Source: Macrotis lagotis
Taxonomy: Eukaryota > Chordata > Mammalia > Peramelemorphia > Peramelidae
Direction of reading: 5' to 3'
Assembly: GCF_037893015.1 (NCBI RefSeq)
Contig: NC_133665.1
Span: 40,376,537 to 40,440,536, forward strand
DNA: 64,000 nucleotides
Translations under genes and position numbers: made by a program
The notes under the pieces: generated by a model
The model's input: the letters and a program-made list of their open reading frames with translations, nothing else
Told to the model about the DNA's origin: nothing
Databases searched by the model: none
Shown here: positions 22,330-34,129 of the stretch, one piece after another
How the letters are laid out: each line of letters begins with the position of its first letter
Numbering within the stretch: position 1 is the stretch's first letter

Positions 22330-22830
22330 CACTGGGTGTAGGTATTGCCCAGGGTTCCAGGGTTTAAAGAGGATTTCTATAGTCTGTGGAGTGTTCAGAG
22401 AAGGGCAACTAGATTAGTGAAGGACTATTGTCCATATGTCCATGTACTATAAGGATGTGTTGAAGAAATTGGACGTGTTTGGCCTGAAGAAGAGCCTCAG
22501 GGGGATTTGATAGCTAACTTCAATTATTTAAAGGGCTTTCATGTTGAAGAGAGATTTGACTTGTTCTGTTTGACTCCAGAGGGCAAAAGAAGTCAAAATG
22601 AGTCAAATTTGGCTTGACATATTCCTAGTAATCTGAGTAGACTTAAAGGGAAATGGATTGTTTCAAGAGGTAATGGGTCCCCCTCCCTTAGGAGTTTTCA
22701 GGAGGATTGGCCGGTATGTTGCAGTGGGCATTCCTTCCATGTACAGCATATACTGGAGGCTACTGAGGTCCCTTTTGGCTCTCAAAATGATATTTCTAAT
22801 GTTGAGCATATTGTCTAGCACATTGTAAGC
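22330..22830 (+). mobile_element. CR1/L3 LINE 3' fragment, sense
   Basis: It shows the CR1-type series tcagagaagggcaactagat, tttggcctgaagaagagcct, gatagctaacttcaattatt, taaagggctttcatgttgaa and tgaggtcccttttggctctc. This is an ancient element shared across amniotes. Confidence 0.75.
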
Positions 22831-23916
22831 ACTCAAAAATTGCATGGAGGAATTGGGTTAAACTGAAATTATTCTTGTTTGCCCTTCAGTATGTTTTCCT
22901 ACATTCATCCTGTTCTGTTTCATCAAGTTTTTTCAAGTATACTAGAACTGCATCTCCTTAAAGGACAGATCCAACTAGAACTAGATAATCTTATATTTTG
23001 TCAATAGAAAGCTATTTCCCCATTCCACAAAGTCTGAGTAATTCCCTTCCTGAGACTTTTAATCCAGAAGCATCTGTAGCCTCTCTGTATGAATACATCC
23101 ATTGATCCCTTACTACTATTCCCAGTGTAATTCATACCATTTTTCAATCCACCATTATTGTTAGGAAATTATTTCATCTATTGAGTCAAATTTTTGTCTT
23201 CCTTAAATTCCACTTATTAGGTCTTAGTCTTGGAACTAAGTAGAGTAAATTTAACTTTATATAGCTGAGAAGCAAGCATATTTAGCTTATAACCATACTT
23301 AGATGTCCACCAGGCAGTTCCTTGGTTTGGAACCTCTACTACCGGTCTGCACATTAGTCTTTAAATTTTCCCTATTTCTATACATTCCCCTCCCTATCAC
23401 CAAAGTGAAATTCCTAGGAGGAATATGTACCTGGATCTGCCATAGTAACCTTAAGTATCATCAGTAAATAATTGATTGTTATTCCAGTTAGGAAGGCAGT
23501 ACAACAATTATTGTCTTTATCACTCCCCCTCAACATCTTGCTGTTTCATTAATACCTATCTGCAAGCAATTATAGGTTTCAAATCATTAAAAAGGAGCCC
23601 TCCCTTGAAAAAGATTTTTATGGTCATAGAGAAAGAGAGGACCCTCAGAATTATTTTGCCCTTTTTTATGATGGCTTCACATGCAAATATTCCTAGATTG
23701 TTATAGGTTCAAAAATTTTGATTAAGACATTTAGGATTTATATACACTTACACAGATCCTATTTTCTCATGAACTTACCATTAAAAATCATTTTTATACA
23801 AGTCTAGACCCTATCTTTAATTTCTAGTTTGTATAAAACCTAAAATTGTGGAAAAATCAAATGATCAAGAGGCCAGGGAAATGTTGGAGCTTAAAAGTCC
23901 AATTTATAAAAACAAA

Positions 23917-23917
23917 C

Positions 23918-23979
<62 letters not shown>

Positions 23980-23996
23980 ATATTATATATATGTAT
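23917..23996. repeat. (TA)n microsatellite
   Basis: TATA repeats with TG interruptions. Confidence 0.95.
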
Positions 23997-24229
23997 ACCT
24001 TGTGTAGTAAATTCATATTTGTAGTTTTACTTTTTTTTCTGAAATTTACTGATTTTCTGAAAAAAACTAATTTTTCCTTTCAAAAGATCTCTTACAAATC
24101 TGGTCTATATTTAAGGTGACCTATATTTGAATCAATGTACTTTATCACAAAAACCTTCTTTTGGGAAAATCTTTCATTAATAATGCATATTTTTAAAAAT
24201 GTTTATGTTTTGGCCCAACACTTTCCAAA

Positions 24230-24243
24230 CCCCCCCCCCCCCC
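24230..24243. repeat. Homopolymer C run
   Basis: Fourteen C in a row, just 22 bases before the 5' end of the half-L1. Confidence 0.9.
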
Positions 24244-24265
24244 AAATTTCTTTAAAATATGTCAC

Positions 24266-26872
24266 GGGGGTGGAACCAAGATGGCAATGTGAGGGCAAGA
24301 ATTCCCAGAAACTCATACCCAAAAAGCTACAAAAGCTGTAAAATTATGACTCTAGCCAAAATTTAGAGGGGGTAGAACCCACAGAAATTCTGAGTGATAC
24401 AATTTCCTAGGTCAAGACAACTTGAAAGATCCTTGGGAGAAGTCTATTTTACCACATTGGGGAGGTTGGAAAGAATTGTAGCACAGCTGGGCTGCAGCAA
24501 CACTGCATCAGAGCAAACCAGCTCCAACCTTCCAGGAACAGCCCTTGGGGCATCTTGGTTGGTGGCAATGGGGTGGTTTCCAGACCTTTTGGCCCAGGAA
24601 CTGCTGGGACGTCTTGAAGGTGAGAGAACTCTGCGCACCATAGTGCATGTGGAGCCTGGGCCAGTGCTGGCCTCTTGCAGCAGGAACCTGAACAGTCACC
24701 CAGCAGCTGCTTCCAGATGGTTCAGCCCATGGACAAGTAAGGGGGTGGGGAGAGACTACAGAGATCTCTCAGCTATTCCTGGGGCAGGACTCTGTTGTTT
24801 ACCCACTCAGATCCAGGGTCCAGTCTGAGCCCCCATACTACCAAAGTGGAGAGGCACCCTCCTTATAGCTCTAGGGCACAGGATAATGCTTGTGGTCATC
24901 CACAGACCAGAGCACAAGCCAGGATAGCAGCCAGACCCTCTCATAAGACCTTGAAGGAATTCAGGTCCAAAATCACCCAAAACTTTGGAAGTGTGGTAAA
25001 CCAGTTATAGGCTGAGGAAATGAATGAACAGAAATAGAAGAACCTGACCATAGAAAATTACTTTGGTCCCATGGAGGAGAGAAACACACACTCAGAAGAT
25101 GACAAAGTCCAAGCTTCTGTATCCAAAACCTCCAAGAAAATAGGAATTAGTTTCAGGCTATGGGAGTGCTCAAAAAAGACTTTGAAAATCAAGTTACAGG
25201 AGGTAGAGGAACAATTAGGGAGAGAAATGAGAATGATGAAGGAAAATCATGAAAACCAGACCAGCAGTTTGGTGAAGGAGATACAAAAATGTTGAAGAAA
25301 ATAATCATATTAAAAACCAGTTTAGGTCAAATGGAAAAAGCAGTCCAAAAGGTCAGTGAGGAGAAGAATGCTTTAAAAAGCAGAACTGGCCAGATGGAAA
25401 AGGAGATACAAAAGCTCTCTGAAGAAAACAACTCCTTCAAATGTAAATTGGAGCTAAAGGAAGCTGATGACTGCGAGAAATCAAGAAACAATAAAAAAAC
25501 TCAAAAGAATGAAAAACTGGAAGAAAATGTGAAATATCTCATTGAAAAAGCAACTGACTTAGAGAATAGATCCAGGGGAGATAATTTAAAATTTATTGGG
25601 CTACCTGAAAGTCATGACCAGGAGAAGAACCTAAACTTCATTTTTCAAGAAGTAATTCAGGAAAATTGCCTTGAGATCCTAGAAGCAGGGGGTAAAATAG
25701 AAATTGAGGGAATCCTCCAATCACCTCCTGAAAGAAATTCTCCCCCCCCCAAAAAAAACCTCCCAGGAATATTGTAGCCAAATTCCAAAACTGAAGTCAG
25801 AGAGAAATACTACAAGCTTCCAGAAAGAAACAATTCAACTACCATGGTACTACAGTCAGGATTATACAGGATCTGACAGCATCTACATTACAGGTTTGTA
25901 GGGCTTGGAATATGATATTCCAGAAGGCAAAAGAGCTTGGATTACAACTGAGAATCAACTGCTCAACAAAACTGAGCATCCTCTTGAAAGGGAAGAAATT
26001 GACATTCAATGAAACAGGGGACTTCATACTTTCCTGTTAAAACGACCAGAGCTGAATAGAAAGTTTGATCTCCAAGTATAGGACTCAGGTGAACCATAGA
26101 GAGGGTGAACAGGAAGGGCAAATTATAAGGGATTTAATGATATGGAACTGCATGTATTCCTGCATGAGAAGAAGATACTGATAGCTCATATGAATCTTCT
26201 CATTTATAAGAGCAGTTAGAAGGAACATATATAGACAAGGCATTAGGAGGGAATTGAATTTAATGGTATAATATAGTATAAAGATGGAGACAACAGGTGA
26301 TAAAGGATAGTACTGGGAGAAAGGGAAAGGAGAGGTAGAATAGGCTAAGACAGTTCATGTAAAAGAGTCAAGAAAAAGCTTTTGCAATGGAGTAGAAGGG
26401 GGGAAGGTGAGGAGGAATCCTCATCAGAAATGGCTCAGTGAAGAAATGACATGCACACAACACATTCCGTAACAATATGGTATAGAAATCTGTCTTATCC
26501 TAGAGAAAAATGAGAGAAAAGAGATGGGATAAGGGGGGATGGGGGGAGGGGAGGGGGAGATTGGTGATAGAAGAGAGGGAAGATCATGGGAGAGGGTAGT
26601 CAGATGCAACATACTTCTCAGGAGGGACAGGGTAAAAGGTGAAAGAGAATAAAATGGGAGTGGGGAGGACTAGTAATAAGCAACTGTAGGACTTATGATA
26701 AAGAAGGAAACTGATCCCAGAAACAGAGCTGATGGAATCTGAACACAGACTGAAGTATACATTTTTTTCTCTCCATTTCTCTTGAGGTTCCTCTATCATT
26801 TTGGGGGGAGGGGTTGTTGACATTGTTTACTTTCACAACATTATTGCAATAATATGAAAATAAATAAATAAA
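24266..26872 (+). mobile_element. Half-L1 (HAL1-like) retrotransposon, ORF1 only, nearly complete
   Basis: The element begins gggggtggaaccaagatggc, the typical first bases of an L1 promoter/5' UTR. After about 800 bases of 5' UTR comes ORF1. Its coiled coil (from Met at 25071, rich in E, K and Q heptads such as QMEKAVQKVSEEKNALKS) is followed by the L1 RRM signature ENRSRGDNLKFIGLPE at 25558-25607. The C-terminal domain follows (ending LQLRINCSTKLSILLKGKK, then LTFNETGDF, to about 26040). The frame shifts at about 25289 and again around 25700-25800, where a C8/A8 run lies, so ORF1 is broken. About 830 bases of 3' UTR follow, rich in GGGGA, ending in AAATAAATAAATAAA. No ORF2 sequence (endonuclease or reverse transcriptase) is present, which is the definition of a half-L1. 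Mobilisation would depend on an L1 ORF2 protein. A second copy lies at 49.8 kb. Confidence 0.8.
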
Positions 26873-26949
26873 CCATAAAATATAGATTTTTGGCAGTATG
26901 GTACTCACATGGACCATAGTAACAGACCAGAGGTTCATTGTCTTTCCAT

Positions 26950-27160
26950 GCTGACCAAATTTACATTATATAAGTTGTTCTGTTAGTTCCTCTTTCTTTA
27001 CTCTTATGTTTTTCATACATCTTTATTCATTTTCTGACTTCTTCATATTCATCATTCCCTACTATTTAATAGTATTCTATTCCATTCATTTATGATAATT
27101 TATTGATCACCTCCTTCATTGGTCTTTCTCTTGACCTTTTTTATTTCAAATGTTATGAGT
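26950..27160 (-). mobile_element. L1 3' fragment, antisense
   Basis: It contains tagtattctattccattcat, antisense of the L1 aatgtaatggaatactattg region, then gataatttattgatcacctc. Confidence 0.5.
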
Positions 27161-27303
27161 AACTTGGAAATTTAATTTAAACTCATACTTTAGAAAAGTT
27201 TATTGAGTTCTTTTAAGCAATTGTAATTTAAAGCAAAAATAGTAATCTTATAAAAGTGTTGATAATACTATTAAAAATTTAATTCCTTATCAATCCTTTC
27301 TAG

Positions 27304-27441
27304 GATGGATCTTTATTTCATGTACAGTCTAAGAAATGTCTACAAGCTGAGGCGAATGCTTCCAATGGCAATCCAGCACCACTGTTAAGAACATGTACAA
27401 ATTCAGACTATCAAAAATGGTTCTTCAAAGAAAGAAGTTAA
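27304..27441 (+). CDS. GALNT12: GALNT12 exon 10 (last): lectin domain, gamma repeat and stop
   Basis: It encodes DGSLFHVQSKKCLQAEANAS, NGNPAPLLRTCTNSDYQKWF and FKERS before the TAA at 27439-27441. The Cys of KKCLQA and of LRTCTN form the gamma trefoil disulphide, and YQKWFF is its QxW motif. The acceptor is atcctttctag (to 27303), in phase 0 with exon 9. The C-terminus is FKERS, one residue shorter than the FKERML end I remember for human T12. The eight exons total 1,202 bases, matching the C-terminal 400 residues of a protein near 580. Confidence 0.97.
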   Translation, partial: DGSLFHVQSKKCLQAEANASNGNPAPLLRTCTNSDYQKWFFKERS

Positions 27442-27479
27442 TGTTACTGTGCCAGTCAATCAGATGATGAACTAGAGAT

Positions 27480-27660
27480 CAGAAGGTCTACATCTAGTTC
27501 CAGTTCCACTGTTTACCAGTTATATGACCTTATGCAAGTCCCTTCATGTCTTAATTTCAGTTTAAGAAAATTTGTCCAACCTACCTCACAGGGTTGTTGT
27601 GAGGGTCAAAGGAAGTATGTGAAAGACTTTTTTAGAAGACACAATAGAAATGTAGAGTAG
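27480..27660 (+). repeat. MIR-type SINE, sense, within the 3' UTR
   Basis: It contains tctacatctagttccagttc, accagttatatgaccttatg, ctacctcacagggttgttgt and gagggtcaaaggaagtatgt, in the normal MIR order. Confidence 0.75.
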
Positions 27661-28229
27661 GATAATGATTATGCTCAGGAGAATTTTGTAGCTAGTAGCT
27701 ACTTAGTTCAGTGCAATGTGAGGATATCATGCAAAACTTGACAATAATATTTTCATAAGGAAATTATTTTACAAGGTGTGAATTTTTTTGGAGAATTAGT
27801 AGAAGAGTTTAAGTTTTGCACTATTTATTTAAAAAGCTTTACCGTTGTTTCAAGGTGGCCTATTTTCATAGAGAAGAGCACATAATTCTTTTTATTCAGT
27901 GAGTTTAAAACAATTATCTACCAAATACTTTTTTAGTATTGCCTATATTCTACAATAGTGCCTTTTTTTAGATATAAGGTAGAGTTTGAATCTTGATATT
28001 TTCCATATATTAAGCTGTTTGCACAGATTATAAAAAACAACACATTGTACTGTAGATTGCACAGATTGATAGTTTGACCAGAATTTTCTCAGTGCATGAA
28101 GTTGGAGAAAAGCTGCATATGTGGAAAGGGGTGATAGCTCTTTCATGTCATTGGGATACTCGAAGCTTGTTTTAAATAATACTATTTGTATGTTACAGAG
28201 CTGTCAACATCAACCAGAGAGTTCTTATC

Positions 28230-28700
28230 AAGGATACCTAGAATCATAGAATCATAAGGGAGATTAGGTACAAACCTCTACTGGATGGCCAAAATTCCTC
28301 TGTAACATGACTTAGATGCTTCCAGTTGTAGAGTTCACTACCTCATAAGCAATTCATTCCATTTTCAGACAGCTGTAATTGTTGAGATGTTCTTCCTTCT
28401 ATTGAGCTAAAAATCTGTCTCTTTGTTAGTTTAATTCTGTTTGATCCTAGTCATGACCTCTGGAGCCATATTAGATTTTTAAATATTTAAAAACAGCTAT
28501 CATGTCTCCCTTAAGTCTTTTCTTCTTTAGACTAGCCACCCTAATTTTTCTGAACTGTTCCATATAAATGGATCTGAGTCCTTGAAACAATCCTGTTACT
28601 CTAGTTTGTCAATGGAGCACCCCTAACTGAAGATAGTAAGTACTCTAAATGCAGTTTGACCAGAAATTAGGGTATTAGGATTGTCACTTACTCTTTCTGG
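28230..28700 (-). mobile_element. CR1/L3 LINE fragment, antisense, within the 3' UTR
   Basis: It begins agaatcatagaatcataagg and continues with gttcactacctcataagcaa, tgttgagatgttcttccttc, gctatcatgtctcccttaag, cttcttctttagactagcc and tctgaactgttccatataaa. This is the antisense 3' half of a CR1/L3 LINE. Confidence 0.75.
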
Positions 28701-29274
28701 ACACTGGTTCTATTTTACTTAAAACAGACCATTTGAAAGAATAACCTTACTATAAACTTTTATTTAAGATAAACTTTTAATAATACTTTAAATATAGCTT
28801 CACCATCATTACTATGACTAATTACTACTGTGACTTTTTTAAATGTACATATAATAAAAATTTTTAGTAAACAGTTAAAGAAATAAAATTAAATTTCAAT
28901 ATATAATTTATCACTTAAATCTGAACACTAAATTTAGTGCTTTGAAAACTCTAGCAAATGGTACTGAAATTATGTTCTAAATGTTTTTTATTTCTATAAC
29001 TTTTTGATTTTTCATATAATTTCTAGATATACTTCTGTGGTTTTGTTCAAAGTACAAAAATGAAATATGTAAATATGGGAGTGTACTATTTTGAATATTG
29101 AAAAGTCTTTCAAAGTAATTGCTGATTGTTATTTTTCATTAATCAGATATAAGATGATAGTGATACCAAATTTATTAAAATTTCTATGACTATGTTTCAA
29201 ACACTTTTTTTCTATCTGTACCTCTGTTTTATGTTTTTTGCTTTTTTTTTTTTTTTGGACACTATATGCTTCCT

Positions 29275-29508
29275 ATCTGGACAGTTAGGTGGTGCAATGA
29301 ATAGACAATGGACCTGGAATCAGGAAGATTTGAATTCAAATGTGGCTTCAGCTACTTACTACTGGACAAGTCATTTAATCTCTGTCTGCCTCAGTTTCCT
29401 CACATGTAGAATGGGAATAATAATAGCACTTATCTCACAGAAAATCAATAGAATAATATTTGTGAAGCACCTAGCACGATGTCTGCTACATAGTAGGTAC
29501 TTATTAAG
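29275..29508 (+). repeat. MIR/MON1-type SINE, sense
   Basis: It reads tggacagttaggtggtgcaa, atttgaattcaaatgtggct, cagtttcctcacatgtagaa, gggaataataatagcactta and tacatagtaggtacttatta. Confidence 0.8.
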
Positions 29509-29738
29509 TATTCTCCCCCCCTTTTACTTTCCCTTTCCCTCCCCTAGTTTCTGTCCTATGAATTCATTAGTTTATTCAGTCCTGGTATACTTTGCATTTG
29601 TTCTTCATTTTTATTTTTTTACTTGTTCATTTTTTTGCTTCATTTATTCTCCATCTTGCCACTTTCATTGATATCTTTGGTTTTCACTTCCCCGGTTACA
29701 CCTTCATACATTCAGAAAAATTATTTATTCATTTATTT

Positions 29739-29867
29739 AAGGCAATGGGGTTAAATGACTTGCCCAAAGTCACATGACTAGTCAATTATTAAGTGTCTGA
29801 GGTTGGATTTGAACTTGGGTCCTCCTGACTCCCAGGCCTCCTATTCACTATGCCACCTAGTTACCCT
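29739..29867 (-). repeat. Short marsupial SINE, antisense
   Basis: It contains aaggcaatggggttaaatga, ttggatttgaacttgggtcc and actatgccacctagttaccc. Confidence 0.88.
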
Positions 29868-29869
29868 TG

Positions 29870-30575
29870 TTTTTTAAAAATTTTAAATCTGAATTCTCTA
29901 ATTCTTTTATTTATGATCCCATTTAAGTCACACTTTGGCACTTTATATGATTTATTCATTGGTATTAACAGTTTGAACCTTTGAGGGGATTTCATCTCTT
30001 CACTCTTTAAACATTGCAGAATTTCTTTCATCAAAATTTTTGGTTGCTTATTCTGGGATTGGAATAGTTCTGCAATAATTCTTGGAGATTTAAATCTGGA
30101 CAGGAACTGGAGTTATTATTTCAGTAGGGTGATCTAGGTTGGAATCTTCAGTCAGGTTCAGGAATGAGATTGGAACAAAACATTTGCTGAGATCTTATAA
30201 TGGTTATAAAGTGTCAATCAGGGAGTCCCCTCACAAAGGCACCAGAGGATGTCTCAGGTTCAGGCTTCATTTTGAAGAATGGGGTCAGCTATGATGCCTA
30301 GGTTAGGAGAGAAGGACCTAGAACTGGGAAGGAGGGCTGGACAGGACAGAAGAGTCCTCAAGAGCAGGAGAGGAATTTTCCTCTGGAAGATTGGGAAGGT
30401 CTGGAAATATCTTTACTATAATTTTATTTTTTAAACCCAAGAAGAATGGAGTACACATAAGTACTCATTTAAGGCAAAGTGAATTTATAGCCAAAGATTC
30501 TCATGGAGGAGTAATGACTCTGGAATTGAAGGCTATTGAATGTTGGACACAGCAGTTTAAGAATTGACCACAAAA
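29870..30575. other. Intergenic stretch with no recognised element
   Basis: AT-rich, then mixed-composition sequence. I see neither an exon nor a repeat I can name. Confidence 0.5.
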
Positions 30576-30729
30576 GGGGGCAGCTAGTTGGCACAGTGGA
30601 TAGAGCACTGGCCCTGGAGTCAGGAGGACCTGAGTTCAAATTCAGCCTCAGACATATAATAATTACCTAGCTGTGTGACCTTGGGCAAGTCACTTAACCT
30701 CACTGCCTTGCATAAAAAAAAAGAAAAAA
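30576..30729 (+). repeat. Short marsupial SINE, sense, with perfect 17-bp target duplication
   Basis: It runs from gggggcagctagttggcaca to tcactgccttgcataaaaaa. The direct repeat aagaattgaccacaaaa flanks it at 30559-30575 and 30730-30746. Confidence 0.96.
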
Positions 30730-30842
30730 AAGAATTGACCACAAAATTCATTCTCGGGGGGAAAAAGCATCTGGGGAGCTTTGATTCATCAAGTAAGGAG
30801 AAAAGGGAGAATCTCTACAGTGACTAGCATCTATGCTCCAAG

Positions 30843-31429
<587 letters not shown>

Positions 31430-31892
31430 TCAAATGTAAAGGGGCTTGAAGAATTCCTTTCTAATGGGGAAAATGAAATGTTCCTTTAAGATGAAAGGGG
31501 AATTTGAAGATAAAAATGAAGAAAAAAGGATCTGGCAGAGAAAAATACTAGACTGGCAAGAATTTTGAAAGTGGAAGAATGTGAACGAGAAGAAAGTGAA
31601 GGACCACTGAATGAGCCAAGAAATAAATTGAGGGTCTTCCTATGGAAAGGAGAGTTGGACTTTCTGAGGATTGTTTTTTAAGGAATTATGTGCACCCATG
31701 GTACTATAAGGAGAAATCCAGTAAGAGGAAGAAGTGACAAGTAACAGTGGTTAGTCATGCTCTATTAGGGAGAGGGTACTGCTGTAGCTATTAGTTTGAC
31801 CTAACATTAAACATTAAATATACAGTCCTCTCATGCCAAGAATCTAAGAAACATAGCAAAGATAAACCTGTTCACAGTTTTTTTTTTCTTTT

Positions 31893-32092
31893 GAGATTGG
31901 ATCTTCTTTTCTTGCCCAAGTTGGTAGTACAGGGATCAATCATGACAGATTCCACTCTGGTTAGCAGAGTCTTTGACCTGTTTCCTACTCATGATGACTG
32001 GCTTCTCCTTACTCTCTTGGGATCATTTTATCAATGTTGAACCCAGTGGAGACATCCAATTAGCCTAACCCACTTCAGTTCAGGAGCAAGAA
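31893..32092 (-). pseudogene. RN7SL: 7SL RNA retropseudogene, degenerate, 5'-truncated
   Basis: Read on the minus strand this matches the 3' two thirds of the signal recognition particle RNA. On the plus strand the antisense order is ttgcccaagttggtagtaca, gtctttgacctgtttcctac, atcaatgttgaacccagtgg, agacatccaatt and cacttcagttcaggagc. These correspond to the antisense 7SL blocks ttgcccaggctggagtgcag, gttttgacctgctccgtttc, attgatgccgaacttagtgc and cagcccagaactcc. A T-run at 31878-31892 is the poly-A tail. The first 50 or so bases of 7SL are missing. It is too diverged to be a functional SRP RNA gene. Confidence 0.75.
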
Positions 32093-33075
32093 CCATAGAT
32101 ATGCGTTACTTTGCCCAGGTCTATTCTTTCCTTCCAGTAATCCACCTTAGGTCAAACAAACAAACCCTGTCAGAAGGAATTCAGATATACCATTAAGGAG
32201 AATGAAACCTGGGGAAAAATCTTGAGTTCTTAAGATCTGAAGCCCAGATGGTATTTTTATCAGTTTCCTATCAAAGGAAAGGAGTATCAAGGAGAAAGGA
32301 AGATTTGGGAATCTGATTTAAGAAGAGAATGTTTGAGAACAGGATTTCTGGGTCACAGCTTTAAAAAGATGATACAGACTGGTTAGATTGAGGCCCTTCC
32401 TACAGAGGTTGGAGGAGGGGTGACATGTTCATAATGGAGAAATAAAAGATTAGATCAAGGTTACAAACTGGGAGACTAGAAGAGTAGTGTTTCCTTTCAT
32501 AGATTTAGAAAAATTCAGAAGAAAAATGGGCTTGGGAGGAAATGGGCTTGTTGATTTTTTTTTATATAAGATCATATTATTAAAAGAAAATGTTCATTCT
32601 ATTATACAAGAGACCAAACCAAGCAAACTAATTGTTGAAAGTGTAGCAGAAGATAATTTATAACTTATCCAATTTTTGTTTTTTATCCTGGAAAACATAG
32701 TAACCCAGTAATTTAAAAGATTCTTGATTTAATCCATGTGGGTATTCCCCTCTACCACCAACACATATGAGAGAACCCTCCCATGCTTTAGTTGGATGGT
32801 CCCAATGAGTTTCTGAGGGTGAAAAAAAAATCATTCCTTGGTGGCCAATCTTCTGGTGATGAGTTTTTCCAAATTTAGCTTGGTTGGCTCTCAAACAGGA
32901 GATAGACAGTTTGTTACTGGGTAGGCACTGAAAGTTTTCATAGCTTAGGATCTGCCAAGATTTGTGGGACATAAGTGGAGTAAGCACATATTGATGTTAT
33001 ATAAATAATACTATGAAAAATGAAACTTGGCCTTGGTGTATTCTGTTCAAGCATGTGATGAGCGTGACAAATAAT
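32093..33075. other. Intergenic stretch without a recognised feature
   Basis: A minus-strand open frame of 109 codons (32658-32987) is present but matches no family I know and has no visible splice or promoter context. I do not annotate it as a gene. Confidence 0.45.
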
Positions 33076-33076
33076 A

Positions 33077-33077
33077 C

Positions 33078-33128
<51 letters not shown>
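33077..33128. repeat. (TA)n microsatellite
   Basis: Nearly pure TA dinucleotides. Confidence 0.95.
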
Positions 33129-33129
<1 letters not shown>

Positions 33130-33224
33130 CATCAGAATCAGGCAACATGTTATAATGGAAAGAACCCTATATTTGGAGTCAAATTTGGTATTCTTGGGAT
33201 TATTCCTAAATAAAGTGGTCAGAG

Positions 33225-33330
33225 GATATAGAATCATAGACATAGAATCTTAGAGGTCATCTAGTCCATTATCATTAAAACCATTATTATTAACAATTAG
33301 TCTCTATCTTGCTTATGCTGGAAGTACAGA
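33225..33330 (-). repeat. CR1/L3 LINE 3' end fragment, antisense
   Basis: It begins agaatcatagacatagaatc, then ttagaggtcatctagtccat, the antisense tail wording of CR1/L3 elements. Confidence 0.5.
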
Positions 33331-33741
33331 GATTACTTAGGAATGTGGTCCCACTTTGATCCACATAGAATTTTATCCTCTTTTTTTTTTTAACCTAGTC
33401 CAGTTTATCTTGCCTTAGGCAATCAGGTGACATTCCACCCCCCTTACTCCTGGGATCTCACAGTAGGAATGCTAAATTTAATTTTAATACTCAGTTGGTT
33501 TAGCCACTTCCAAGCCAATTCACAGCTTAGAACTGTGGAGCTTGAGATTAGCCTTACCATTAGCAGGTATTACAAAGCAGGCCACCTTGTTGACCAACTA
33601 CTACATTATATAAGTAAGAAAATCCAAATCTCTGAGAAATTAATTTGCCCAGTCACCCAGTTAGGATTCTAACCCCAAATCTTGGATACCAAATTCAGTA
33701 TACTTTTTTCCCACTTTACCTTACTTCTTCCTTTGGGAAGG

Positions 33742-33899
33742 GTTTTTTTTTTTTTTTTTTTTTTGCAAGGCAATGGGGTTAAGTGGCTTGCCCAAGGCCA
33801 CATAACTGGCTAATTATTATATGTCTGAGGCCAGATTTGAACTTAGGTACTCCTGACTCCAGGGCCTGTGCTCTATCCACTGTGCCACCTAACTGCCCC
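33742..33899 (-). repeat. Short marsupial SINE, antisense
   Basis: A long T-run precedes gcaaggcaatggggttaag, which leads to ccacctaactgcccct. The flanks share tgggaaggttt, the likely target duplication. Confidence 0.94.
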
Positions 33900-34129
33900 T
33901 CTCTGGGAAGGTTTTAAAAGGAAAAAAGATAAACTTTTGATAGCTCTCTGAAACTTGTTCAAAATTACTAATTTTAAAAATACAATTTAAAACAACCTTG
34001 TGATATTAAAATAAACTGAAATTTTACCCCATCAAATGAAATGACTTGTCCAAAGTCCCAGTCTTTATGTAAAAATAAGTTTATTGACAGATTGACTCTA
34101 TTCTTTAAATTAGTAAAGATAGTAAAAAG

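Larger units (their letters stand above)
21401..27303. other. GALNT12 intron 9
   Basis: This 5.9-kb intron contains L1 fragments, a SINE, a CR1/L3 piece, a TA microsatellite and a nearly complete half-L1. The parts at 22860-23900 and 24000-24220 show nothing I recognise. Confidence 0.85.
27442..28890 (+). other. GALNT12: GALNT12 3' UTR (end inferred)
   Basis: AATAAA signals occur at 28853-28858 and 28882-28887, the first convincing ones after the stop. I therefore infer a 3' UTR of about 1.45 kb. Much of it consists of a sense MIR (27480-27660) and an antisense CR1/L3 fragment (28230-28700). The true end needs transcript data. Confidence 0.5.

Noticed and set aside
24394-24828. 144-codon open frame with a protein-like composition
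   Set aside because: It lies within the GC-richer 5' UTR of the half-L1 and does not resemble ORF1. The element explains it.
411-27441. Alternative identification of the gene as GALNT4
   Set aside because: GALNT4 has an intronless coding region and reads differently at WNTFEF, in the lectin domain and at the C-terminus. The exon sequences here follow GALNT12.
32658-32987. 109-codon minus-strand open frame
   Set aside because: It matches no family I know, has no splice-site or promoter context, and lies in repeat-rich intergenic DNA. A protein search of the translation would settle it.
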